In this document: positions 51,004-62,063 of the stretch, piece after piece
How the letters are laid out: each line of letters starts with the position of its first letter
How positions within the stretch are numbered: position 1 is the stretch's first letter
Assembly (NCBI GenBank): GCA_018466975.1
Contig: CM031562.1
Location: 2,604,001-2,668,000 of the forward strand
From: Sparassis latifolia
Lineage: Eukaryota > Basidiomycota > Agaricomycetes > Polyporales > Sparassidaceae
DNA length: 64,000 bases
Reading direction: 5' to 3'
The notes under the pieces: model-generated
The model's input: the letters and a program-made list of their open reading frames with translations, nothing else
What the model was told of the DNA's origin: nothing
The model's database searches: none
Position numbers and translations under genes: made by a program

Positions 51004-52353
51004 CGTTGAGTTGGACCGGGCGAATAGCTGAGCTACTCTCTCTAAAGTGCCCGTCTATTGCCAATATATTGGGCAGGAAATGGTTGGAATCTTAGATGCA
51101 TGATTGCGCCACGAAACTCGGGCTGCGTCACGAAGAACGAGAACCTATCTTGAGGACATAAATATTAGAGACCACATGTATATCGAAGGCACTGCTTCCG
51201 GTCATGATGATGGACAGAAAGGTAGTGTTCGAACAGAGCGAAAATGTCCCGGAAAACGCTGACGTACTGCTGACCGCAGGTCATCATTCCCCTTCTCCAT
51301 CTCCACACTAAACTGTCAGCCCACCGCAGGAGATGAGCCAACGAGGGCTGTTGCTCCAGCATGTGAGTGCGGAGTTACAAATGCATCCTTTGGATCTTGT
51401 CCATGACATCTAGACGCAGACCTAATTCTTCTTCATCCCTCCACCATTGCCTCTTTCAAAGCTTTACGGCCCGTTTATAACCTCGACAGTCTGTTCTCTC
51501 GCTCATGGCCGACATTACTCGATCCGCCAAGTCAGGCAGCGATTGGACGCAGAATGAATTACAAGCATATCACATTCAGGTAGTCGAGCAGGATGCCACC
51601 GTCTTTCTTGGTGTACCAGCTCTGCCGCTACCCTCCGTTCCCCAAGAAGTCCTTACAACCGCGTCGGCCGATGACATGGCTGACGACAGAAATTTCATCC
51701 TAGTCCGTTACATGGACCTCGCGATGAACCCAAAGCCAGCCCAGGAGTCTGCGGTGATCGACTTTGCCCGTCACTTGTTGGAGATGTTAGGATACGCCCC
51801 TCGTCCGCGGGTGATTCGGACGCGCTATGATATCCCACTATTCATCTGCGGAGCGTGGAAGTACACACAAACGGACGTGTGCATTATGGACGAGGACGAG
51901 ATTCTTCTTCTCGTCCAAGAGAACAAGCGCCATCTCGAACAAGTCGACGCGGAACCTCAGCTCATTGCCGGAGCAATAGCAGCATTCCGGACGATGAACA
52001 TGATTCGGAAGCCGCCGCCTCCCCTCCAGTCCAAAGTCATGGCCGGTATCATACTGACAGGGACTTTTCCGACGTTCTATAAAATTCCCGTGACGGTCGA
52101 GCTGGTCGACGCCGTTGGCCTGGGGATCTACCCTGCAGAGGAAACTGTCATTTTCACACACACACCCCGTGTTCCACGACTCAACCGCCGGTACAGCGAG
52201 GGGATGAAACCTTTGGATAACAGGGCGCTGATACTTTCGTGCTATGAGGCTTTCAAGGCCTTCGTTAACTAGTACATATAAATGATCCTAGTGAGGTGCT
52301 TAGGAAAGGGTAGGCGAAGCGCTCAACTGTATTGGTAGTCCGTTGTATTTCAT
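51004..52353 (+). repeat. Large inverted duplication, left arm
   Basis: From gttgagttggaccg to gtatttcata this arm matches the reverse complement of 62064-63456. It includes a promoter, one complete gene and the 3' flank. The arms differ by scattered substitutions and small indels; the right arm has about 40 bp more, mostly near 63310-63345. Confidence 0.85.
51505..52272 (+). CDS. PD-(D/E)XK-like hypothetical protein, 255 aa
   Basis: Single exon. TTTATAA at 51474-51480 is 25 bp before the ATG. The core TQTDVCIMDEDEILLLVQENKRH contains an Asp and a Glu-x-Lys (ENK) at the spacing of the PD-(D/E)XK nuclease fold (quoted here as TDVCIMDE and LLLVQENK). It is followed by EPQLIAGAIAAF, the helix typical of such proteins, and MAGIILTGTFPTFYKIPVT and YSEGMKPLDNRALIL. 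The family is a basidiomycete orphan group, often repeated in genomes. This copy is fully open, whereas its inverted twin at 62.1-62.9 kb is frameshifted. Nuclease activity is inferred only from the motif. Confidence 0.7.
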   Translation: MADITRSAKSGSDWTQNELQAYHIQVVEQDATVFLGVPALPLPSVPQEVLTTASADDMADDRNFILVRYMDLAMNPKPAQESAVIDFARHLLEMLGYAPRPRVIRTRYDIPLFICGAWKYTQTDVCIMDEDEILLLVQENKRHLEQVDAEPQLIAGAIAAFRTMNMIRKPPPPLQSKVMAGIILTGTFPTFYKIPVTVELVDAVGLGIYPAEETVIFTHTPRVPRLNRRYSEGMKPLDNRALILSCYEAFKAFVN

Positions 52354-52912
52354 ACCGCAGAGCTCTAACCCCTATTCATGATATTCAAGAATATTGTCCT
52401 CTACTGCTGAAAGGACATTGATGACTATTATAATTGGCAATCTCTCACTACATCAGCAGAACAGACCTATTTCCCCGCCCACTAACGGACTTAGAGTGCA
52501 CCACCAATCCAGTGCAGGCGACGTCGACCGTCGGCAGTCGATCAGGCTAACAGTGTACAAAAAGTCCCCAGAGCCGGAGACGCGGTCACGGTGGACGTAG
52601 GGAGAGAGGAGCGTTGAGGCTTGCAGGACGTCCCTTGGGAATAAGTATATGACGGCTGGGATTCGAAGTTGAACCAAGCGAGCTACTGCCACCGGATCAC
52701 GCAGCCTACCGGAGGCCTCGGTCTACCGTTTACTTGATACGCGCTTCTCAAATTTCTAGCAAGCCTCTGCAGCGCGGCGACGATCGACCCTCAACCCGCG
52801 AAGTAAAAACACTAGCACAGCGACATCAAGATAATAACATTATAACGACACTAGTACAACAACAGACACGCTCGTCAAAGGCCTCTCCATAGCGTCCGTG
52901 AACCCCGCTGCC
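52354..52912. other. Intergenic region
   Basis: No gene. On the minus strand near 52640-52690 there is a B-box-like TTCGAATCCCAGC, but no complete tRNA could be folded around it. Confidence 0.4.
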
Positions 52913-55900
52913 CTAGCCCTGGCTTTCAGTAAGTTTGCAGTAATCCGCGTTGCCGACGGGGTTCAGCGCCCATCTGCCGACGCGTCGTCAGCATCTCGCA
53001 GGAGGAGAGGAGCCACCACGGTCGGACACTCACGTAGGGAACGGCGTCTGATTCCCTCCGGCACCACCAAGCGCGAACTAACACACCGACGTCAATAACC
53101 GCCCACACCTCCAGAGCCCCCACACGCCACTCACCGAAAAGATGAACACGAAGATCTGCGCGCCCCCATCCACAGCGGCGCCGAACAGGTACTGCGCACC
53201 CCCGCCAAATCAGTACAGCAAACATCCCCTGCATCAACCGACCACACGCACGTTGTACTTCCTGAACCACCCCGCGCGGTACTTGCGGATGTAGAAGTGC
53301 GACGTGAGCCCGATCGTCATCCACGTGTTGATGTACCCGTTCGTCCCGCCCGCAAGGTCGCCGATGTTCGCTGCGGACAGGGCGTCAGCCGTGAACGGGG
53401 CACGCCAGGTGTGGGGGACGTACCGGCGAGCGTGGCGGTGTTCACGAGGCGCAGCCACGACCAGCGGAATTTCCTGTATACGAGCCAGGGGATGATGGGC
53501 AGCGCGAGGCCGATGACGATACCGAGGGGCACGATGAAGTACGGGCCGTGAGGGCCGTCTATGCGCACCATCAGCTATCACCTTTACGCGGGGGGTGGAA
53601 ACGAACGCACAGATCTCCTTGCCGAGGGCGCCCCAGAGGATCGCTGGGTAACACACTCAGAAGAAACAAAGCACGTGCAGGAAATTCGAAACACACCATT
53701 CGCGTTGTACGACTGGATCTGCTGGCCGCTCCAGACACGCGTGCCCTCATTGCTCAGCTGCACTCAGTAACGTCAGAAAACCACGAGCGCACCCCGACCA
53801 TACCGGTGCACCCACCAGAATACTGCGCTCGTTGTTGATGACGTCCCGCATGATAACATCTGCACCGCATCTCGCATCAAACCCCGCTCGCTATTCCCAA
53901 CGGTGCACTCACAGTTCAGCATCGCACCGACGACGGTCCCGACGATCTGCACGGTGAACGTCACCCGCGGGGGCACTGCAGCGCACACATCAGCCGCCAC
54001 CGCAACGCACGGACCGGCCAACCACGCACGCTTCGTATACTGCCCGAGCTTCAAGTCGGACAACATCGACTGCGCCTGGCCGAGCGCGCCGCTGGAGTAG
54101 AGCTCAAAGTACTATCGCCCAAAACTCAGCGTGTGCCACAGAAACGCAGCAGAGGGCTCCGCACCATGTTCGCCTGGGACGAGCCGGGGATGACCGCTGA
54201 GCCGAGGATCTGGAACAGGTTCGAGATGACGGGGCCCCACCTGCGCGCGTCAGGGAGCGTTAACGGTAGGACGAAGATGCAGCGGTGAGCGGACGTACGC
54301 GGCGACGGCGTACATGGCGCCGTAGAACGGCAGAGTGATGATGGCGATGAGGAGCGCGACGATGAGGGCCCACCACGGGAGCCTAAGCGCAGAGTCAGCG
54401 AACGCCCCTCGCGTAGCAGCGGCGCGGCGACTTACTGGGAGTCCTCGGTATAGATGCAGACCACTGAAACACGGTCAGTATCAGTACCACATCCCCTCCA
54501 CCAACAAACACGTCAGAACGCACTCGCAGTGACGAACGCTGCACACCAGGCGCATATATGAGCATACAATGAAGCACGAAGAGGCGAGCGGGAACGTACC
54601 TCCGAGCGTGAGCGCGGCATACCACCAGAGGGGCACTAATCACATCAGGGCAGTGAGCTCGCGAACGCTCGGCGCACGAAAGCACGCCACTTGCCCTCCT
54701 TGTACACCTGCATCCTCCTGTAGTGCAGATCATCGATGGGCTGGCCGGTAAAGCTAGGTCACCCCATCAGTGTCCGAGCCGTAAGTATGCGCGGAAGTCG
54801 TGCTCACTAGTCCTTGAACGCTTTCCAGATCTGTTACAGAGCACCATCAACACCCGCTCCAGACGGCTCAGAACAGCGGGGCACGCACCGTCGGTCCGTA
54901 CCACAGCCCAATATGCATAAACGTCGCGCCGATAGACAGGTTTATCCCGAGGTTGTAGATCTGCACGCGCGGGAAGATACGTCACCCAGGACGGCCGCCA
55001 CGCATAAAAACGGCACGCACGACGGTGGACCCGCTCTGCCACGGCTGGCCGACGATCGCGTACGCCGTCTTGTTCAGGCTGTAGTCTCTGCATCGGCGAA
55101 ACCGCGGGGTCAATCCCTGCGGCGACGAATATCGGAATGCGGGAGAAAAACGCACGCGTTGAGGATGAGGTTCTGGTCGTAGATCGTGCCGTTCTCAACT
55201 GTGGGTGAACGTATTAGCTATCTGCGCGAGGCGGGGCGCGGACGCCGGAACTCACAGAACCTGGCAGACACGCGAAGAGTCTTCGAATCAGCTTGCTAAG
55301 CGCGTGGAGACCGGTGGGACTTACAGATTCTATAAACGGAACGCATGTCAGTCAACGGACCCCACACTCAGAGGAAGCCGCATACCTGAGAAATGAAGGG
55401 GAAGTTTTTGGAGTGCCTAGATTAGCGGATAAGCAAAACAATCGGACAGCTCGGATGAAAAGCATACCAAACATTACGAGCAAAGACGAGGGGCAGGATG
55501 AGGTAGTTCAGCGCCCATCCAAAGTACACTATCGACCACGCGCATCAGCTCGATCGGTAGGAAGCAAGCACACGACGCACTGGAGATTTGCGTGGACAGC
55601 GGCTGGTAGAACGGCTGGGAAGTGATGTCTGCGCACGACAGCATCTGTCATCAGCGACAATCCCGGCGAGGATCTGCAGTGCACGCACTGGCCCAATCGA
55701 GTCCGAAGCCAAGCAAGCCCATGCCCTCGTTAGCCTCGGCGCCGCCAAAGATGTACGACACCCAGTCCGAGTGGCGGTCGGCGAGGCAGACGATGTTGAA
55801 CGAGCCGAGGAGGGGAGCGATGTACTGCAAAACGATCATCAATTCACTTCCACCGCTGATTGCGGCAATGCACTCACTTCGGGGAACCACTGTGAGCGGA

Positions 55901-57146
55901 TGGAATAGGGTCAATCGCGATACAGAAAAAACTTATTCTTTGGAAACAAACCTCATAGACGAAACTACGCCAATATCAGTCAACGTTCCGGAATGGCGGG
56001 ACGAACGCGAATAACTTACACACAAGCGACAACGATCCAGAAGAAGCGCAACCGCTTGCCCTGGAGGAGGTCGCCCTTTTGCCTGTGGAGGACATCGAAA
56101 AGGTTGACGTAAATGAGGTTCTGCGGGTACAGCATCGCGGTCGGGTAGACAAGGAAGGAGCCTGCGCATACATAGCGAATCAGTGACGACAGCAGCTTCA
56201 GGCATTAACGCGACTCACGGAACATGCCTGCGAAGCCGTAGCCGATCAGCTGCGAGGCGAGGAGGGTGAAGATGGCATTGCCAGGCTGGAGGAACACAGC
56301 GTTAACCAGTAGCGTTGAGGACGCAAAGGAGAAATCGCGCTCGCGTTAATTATGATGTTGTAAAAAAGATCGTCGGAGGCGAACACGAAGCACGCCGTGG
56401 CGGCGGTTCTACAGACGGGGAGCCGTCAGCTCCCAACATATATGCGCACAGCGGAGCGCATACGCAGCGGTGTTGGCCATAATTTGGGCAGCTACATGTT
56501 CCTTGAGGTCTGTTCAAATGTATTCAAATTCCTTTCGAAATTTGGGGATACCGGAAGAAACATACTGAAGGGCCCGGGGTTCATCCAGTTCCAGAACCAG
56601 TTGCCGGTGTGTAGGCGGCTTCCTGGGCGAGGAATGATGAACTCCAGGAAGCGTCCGATCATAAAGGCGAGGAGCTGCAAGAAAAGTGCAGAAACGCTGA
56701 TAACCTGCGGCCGGAATTGCTGCACGAGAAGGGGATCAGCCGTACGACCGAGTGAACGGGCAGCAGGGCGGGACTTACGAAGAGCATGCCAAGGACGGCG
56801 CCGAAGACGGCGAGGCCGACGCCAGTGAACCACATGCGGAAGGTGAAGACGGGCATTGAGGGTCGTCATCGAGGGAGACGAGGGCGGTGGCGAAGTCCTC
56901 TGCGGTCTCGAGGACGCGCTCCCTGCCGTTGGCGTCGTAGAGCCTGTCCTCGGCGGCCTCGTCGGACTCGGAGCCGACGCTGGTGGTGATCTTCTGGAGT
57001 TTCGCATCGCTCTTCTCGTCGGAGGAGACAGAGGAGGCGTGGTGGAGCTTCTCATCGAGGTCGTGGTTGATGTGGGGGAGCTGGCTGACGATGTCGGCGG
57101 CGTCGTGCGGGTCGGTGAGCATGACTTCGGGGTCGAGGCGGGCCAT
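52913..57146 (-). CDS. Oligopeptide transporter, OPT family, very intron-rich
   Basis: Start ATG at 57146 (MARLDPEVM). The acidic cytosolic N-terminus leads to DDDP and then MPVFTFRMWFTGVGLAVFG, the family's first conserved block. Later blocks: GRFLEFIIPRPG, WMNPGPF joined across an intron to NLKEHVAAQIMAN, FASDDLFYNI, LVYPTAMLYPQNLIYVNLFDVLH, SQPFYQPLSTQIS, YFGWALNYLILPLVFA, PLGIVIGLALPIIPWL, NIGDLAGGTNGYINTWMTIGL, and the last exons YLFGAAVDGGAQIFVFIFS and NPVGNADYC, ending at TAG 52915-52913. More than a dozen short exons with GT-AG introns are visible. The protein is a multi-pass plasma-membrane proton-coupled importer of small peptides. Between DDDP and MPVFTF, near 56857, one base is missing, which shifts the frame: either a sequencing error or a disabling mutation. 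Confidence 0.8.
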
Positions 57147-58016
57147 GGCTGGCAGCTGGCGTGAGGGGGCTCAAGACGACGAGGCGAGCGGGGAAAAGCT
57201 GGACAGGGAAGTGAGGTGCACGCTAGCCTCGGTATTAATAAGAGTTGGTGAGGGGAAATGGATCTGGTATAAGGTGCCTGGAGAAGTGGATCATGAGTGG
57301 AGGAGATTCGGCGCATGTGGGACGTGGGATCCATAGCACCCGGAATCCAATATCGCCTTGACAGAACCCCCGCTGGCGTCATACCCGAGGAGACTCGCGC
57401 GGCGTCGAATCCCGCATGCAGCATGTACATGTGCCATCCTCGTTCTCAACATCTACACTGATAACGTGTCTCAGCTTCGAAACACTCTCCACTCGCACAA
57501 CCGCACTCACCGCTTCGCCTGTTGCCATGGATGGGTGTCGCCTTCTAGCTCATGCATACGGGCACACAGGCGGAGAGAACCTGAGCTCCATTCCGCCCGC
57601 CGGCGCGATAAGATGGGAGATCCAAACGAGATTTGTTGTTCCATAACCTGCCGCCGCCACCTGAGTGGCATCAATTTCGTCTGATCTTGATCTCGCCCAT
57701 GTGCCCCAGAACCGGCGGTGGGCAATTATATACCTTGTGGCATGCAATTGCTCACCTACAGCAGCTCGAATGCCATAGTTGCGGCTGCGTCTGACACGCT
57801 GTCGACGTCCGTCAGTCTACCAACGTCTCACCCCATTGCCCAGAAGAATGTCGCGACTCCGAGCGTCGACGCCTCCATGCGGTACACCCTGGCAGAAGGC
57901 GAATTCGACTCCGAGGCCCTTCCAGGTTCGCCACCGTTGCTAGTACTGTACCGCATCCGGAAACGACACATCGATCGAACCGTCCGGCGATAGCGACACT
58001 CGCTCGCAGCGGACGC

Positions 58017-58062
58017 ATTCAATATTCAATATACCGTTGCCCAGCAGGGTCAGGTTGGATTT
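58017..58062 (-). repeat. Short inverted repeat, left copy
   Basis: taccgttgcccagcagggtcaggtt occurs here, and its reverse complement at 58917-58965. Read outward from the pair, both translate as SNLTLLGNGI, suggesting two fragments of the same coding sequence in opposite orientation. Confidence 0.7.
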
Positions 58063-58916
58063 GCTTATCAAATCGCACCTCGCTCTTCGCCGGGGTCTTT
58101 CTGGCGCTCGGCTTCGAGGATCTGTGACGCGGCACCACGAGTAGTACTGTAAGTGACCTAGCTCAAGCTTTTGCTCCCGGAAGTATTTCCCGCGGCTATT
58201 AGCTTCACCAGCCCAATAGAGGCTATGCTTCGAGCCTTCAGTAGGTGTCCTTGAATATATTTTGTTCTTGAATGGTGCATGCTGTGTCGTGGTATGCACA
58301 GTCCATAGAGGATGTCACCACTTACCCAGGGGTCCCAGATTGCTCAGTGGTCATCTGGGATATTCAAGAGACAGCAGGGTGTCGACTGGGTTGCTGGGTC
58401 TAGTGCATGACTCAGATGGGGGGTGGCACCACACTACAGATCCTGGAAGCTTGTTCTCCATGAACTGGGACCTACAGCTTTCTGGCAAATAGATATGAGT
58501 TAAACACATCAGTTGAGCCTGGATAAGCTTGTGAAAATGCACTCCAAGGACACTGGGATTGCTCTAGTCAACTGTAGCAAGTAGGCTTTGCTTTTGCATC
58601 CATCAGCATTGGACGTGGCATAGTCTACCCTCAGAAGGGTGCATCAGAAGACACTGCTGAAGCAAACTGTAATAGATTTTCCATAGTAGCATAACACTTG
58701 AGATCCATACATGAATGATATGTCTCTGCATTGTGAGCAGAAACTCCAATATCAGCAACACCAGTACTTTTGTCACCGAGCTAATGAGTGCTGCCCTGCA
58801 TACTTAACGCGAGACTCAAGGGGCGGCTGCTGCCGGACAATATTAAACCCACTCGGTCACACGGAAATGTCACGCAGTGCCGCAACCGCCTGAGACCCCG
58901 AGGGCATTTCCTTTTT

Positions 58917-58965
58917 CTAACCTGACCCTGCTGGGCAACGGTATCAATATTCAATATTCAGCTCC
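58917..58965 (+). repeat. Short inverted repeat, right copy
   Basis: Partner of 58017-58062, 855 bp away. The right side adds aatattcaatattc, a palindrome-like AT stretch also next to the left copy. Confidence 0.7.
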
Positions 58966-59788
58966 CGCGTCGGTCGACCACGCGTCCGACACAGCATGCG
59001 ATACCGTGAGTCGAGGCGAACTGGACGAACTCGCCATAACTCGGTGGAGCGATTTGAGGCTGTGGGCCAATCAGAGTCCAGGGCTCCTGGGTCAAGTCAG
59101 TGCGCGTTGGCCAACTGGACGGACGAGGCGGGTCGAGTCGCCGCTCGAAGTCGAACCCAACTCGGCAGCGACACTCCCTACATGTACATCAACGTTTGAA
59201 CTCCTACGAATACGAATTCGCGGTGATTGCAAGAATAGCAGCACCCAAATGAGCAGCAGCAGCACCCAGAATAGAAGCAGCCTCCTTATCTGAATCGAGT
59301 AGCCACCCCGACGTCCCCGTTCCTTTTGCATTTCCAAATTCCAAGGCCGCTGTATTCCGTTTACAACTGCAGACTGGCACCAGATGACTTAGGAAGTACT
59401 TACTCCGGTGTCTTCTTCCAAGACAGGCTCGAGAACGAGCAGCCAGAGCTCACCCGGCGAACAAACTGACGCGAGTGAGACCCATCGACCGCATCACCTC
59501 GAGCATATGGGCACCGCACAGATGGACCCCGCCAGCCCCACGCCGCCGACGCAGACACGCGGAGATACACTCACCTCGCCTCCTCGAAACCAGTTTCACC
59601 AGATCGCGGTCGCTGGACGCGAGCTTCGCAGAGACTAGAGCGCACTCGATATCCGGGTCAACAAGCATCACACGAGCAAAAAGCACCACACGAGCGAAGG
59701 CATCATACGAGCGCAATCATCGCATTGATGACGCAAATATGCGTGTCCGCCACATGAGGGGATCACCACTGGGCAGAAGCCGCGGAGC

Positions 59789-61725
59789 CTACACAGCAAC
59801 GGCAGCCACTGCCGCACCCGACGCGGTCGCAGTCGCACCCTCGCCGCGATCCACCCGCTCCCCCAGCCCATCGAGAAGCTTCTTCAGCTGCTCCGCCTCC
59901 GCAATCAGCTCCGCAAGCCCCTCCTCCGCCGGGGGCGCCCGCTCCCGCAAACTCTTCGCGTCGACCGCGCCGCGCACGACCTCCGCCCAGCTCGTGCCCG
60001 CCTCCCGCAGCGCCTCCGCGAGCTCGTCCTTGATCCGCCGGCACGCGCCCACGCCATCGTACCCAAAGCTCGTGTACAGCTGCACCGCCGCCGCGCCCGC
60101 CCGCGCATACTCGAGCGCGTCCGCGCCCGATGCGACGCCCCCGCACCCGATGATCGGCACCGCTGCCGGCAGGTGGGCGCGCAGCGTCCGGAGCGTCGCG
60201 AGCGTGTACGCCTTCAGCGGCGGCCCGGACAGCCCACCCGCCTCCGTCCTGTTCGCTGTGGGGTACGTCAGACCGGCACTCAGCTGAGCGGGGGGGAAGG
60301 GGAACGCACGGTCCGTCAGGCTCGCCGGCCGCTGGACTGTGGTGTTGCTGACGATGACGCCGTCGACGTCGCCATTGCTTACCGCCGTGGCGATGTCGAT
60401 GATCTCCGCCTCGTCGAGGTCCGGCGCGATCTTGAGCACCAGCTTCGGCTTGCGCACGACCTTCTCGGAGGCGACCAGTTCGTCCCGGGCTTGCGAAACG
60501 CCCGCCAACAGCTCTTCTAGGAGAGCGCGAGTCTGGAGTCCCCTGGCGGCAGGTAAATCGTCCGCGGGAGCAGCGTTCAGCAACGAGACCACTCACCTCA
60601 GCCCCGGCGTATTTGGGCTGGAGACGTTCACGACGAGCACGTCCGCGTACGGACCGAACGCGTGCACGCCCGATACGAAATCTTCGATCGACTCCGGGGC
60701 CGACGCCTTATTTTTTCCGAGATTCACCGCGAGGAGGGCATCGGGGCGGAACGACGCCGGTGAGGGGTCGCTCTCGTCGCGGAATAGCGGGATGCGCGCC
60801 CGCAGGCGCGCGAGCACGGACGCGTGCCCTTCTGAGGGGAAGCCGTAGCGGTTGATCAGCGCGCCGTCCTCGAGCAGACGGAACACGCGCGGTTTGGCGT
60901 TACCGGGCTGCGATATAAATGTGTTAATGAATAAACCGTAATACGCAGAATTATCTCATCCCCAGGTATAGCGATCTATCAGGAAATCTCGCAACCTCCA
61001 CGAAGAAGACGACAATGACGGTATCAAATGGTAGACGTTACGCACACGAGGGAATTGACGTTTAAACGAGGTTCAGAACGCCTCTCCCCGCGGCAGAAAC
61101 CAACCCTGCAAACTACGAGGGTTGCGAAACGAGAACGCACCTGAGGTTTCGGGGTGACGCTGCCCACCTCCACCCAGCTGAACCCGAGATCAAACAGTCC
61201 TGTGTCAACCCTTCCGCTTCGTCCGCAATCAGCATGAACAGCAGCGGAGCCTCTCACCGTCAATCGCCTCCCCGTTCTTGTCGAACCCCGCCGCAACGCC
61301 GACCGGGTTCGAGACCGGGAGCCCCCACAGCTGCGCCGCGTCCGCCGTCAGCAACCCCCCATTCGCCGCGCGATACAGCAGAGCGGGCCACTCGCCTCCG
61401 TCTTCAGCACGCCGTCGTCCGGCTGGGTGTCGCGCGGGCCCAGCCCGCTCCGCAGGACCTGCACCGCGAGCTTGTGCGCCGTCTCCGCGTCGAGCGCGTG
61501 CCGCAGGACGGGCGTGAGGAGGTAGCGGTGGAGCGCGGAGCGCGAGTCGAAGTAGTACACCGCGAAGAGGCCGGCGGAGACCGTGAAGAGGGTCGCGTAG
61601 AGCGCTGTGCGCCAGGGCGCGCTCGCTGCGACCGAGGAAGACGAAGACGCGTAGCGGCGCGCTTCGACGCGCGACAACCGCTGCAGCGCGAATGATCTGC
61701 TCGAGAGAAGGCGGAGCGTCGCCAT
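59789..61725 (-). CDS. DHODH: Dihydroorotate dehydrogenase, class 2, mitochondrial
   Basis: Five exons, 61725-61396, 61330-61258, 61199-61141, 60907-60597 and 60542-59789, give 508 aa with consistent phases. The N-terminus is basic and Ser/Arg-rich (mitochondrial targeting), followed by one membrane anchor ([19 protein letters not shown]). The barrel has [60 protein letters not shown] (catalytic Ser region), [17 protein letters not shown], and the FMN-phosphate loop [20 protein letters not shown] with [11 protein letters not shown]. It oxidises dihydroorotate to orotate with ubiquinone, the fourth step of pyrimidine synthesis, at the inner mitochondrial membrane. Intron 1 (61395-61331) joins only if its donor is GC (GAG|GCGAGT). 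An alternative ATG lies at 61761. The C-terminal helix and Ala-rich tail are longer than usual. Confidence 0.92.
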
Positions 61726-62063
61726 CTGGACGAGATGCACCGTTCGGTCGATAGGTGGCATAACGAGTTCCTCCCTCGTCGGTGTCGGTGCCAGTGAAGT
61801 GTGACGTTACGTGACGGCATGGTGGCGTCACGGTAGCAGCTCACTAGCGCTCACTTCAAACGCCAGTGGGGGCGCTGGATTGAATTGTCGTTGTGAGTGA
61901 TTTGCACTGACATGGTGAAAATCACCCCTTACCCGAATATCACTCGGGTTCCGGATGGGCGATGTAGTACTCGGAACACCGGTGAATGTCAACTGAATCG
62001 TGAGTGATCTTACTGCAAGTTGTTTCACGGTCTGGCGTCCACAGTACATGCTCGTGCGGGCAT
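61726..62063. other. DHODH upstream region
   Basis: Promoter-side DNA of the DHODH gene up to the right inverted arm. No clear TATA box; no open frame of note. Confidence 0.4.

Larger units (their letters stand above)
57147..59788. other. Intergenic region between the transporter and DHODH
   Basis: 2.6 kb without a supported gene. It contains an inverted repeat pair at 58017-58062 and 58917-58965 (next entries). Short open frames only elsewhere; the part 58260-58900 is gene-free and AT-leaning. Confidence 0.4.

Noticed and set aside
52640..52700. tRNA-like B box on the minus strand
   Set aside because: TTCGAATCCCAGC is present, but the A box is too close and no cloverleaf with an anticodon arm could be drawn.
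59475..60596. Several long open frames overlapping DHODH exon 5
   Set aside because: They are shadows in GC-rich codons. Only the frame with FMN-binding and active-site motifs is coding.
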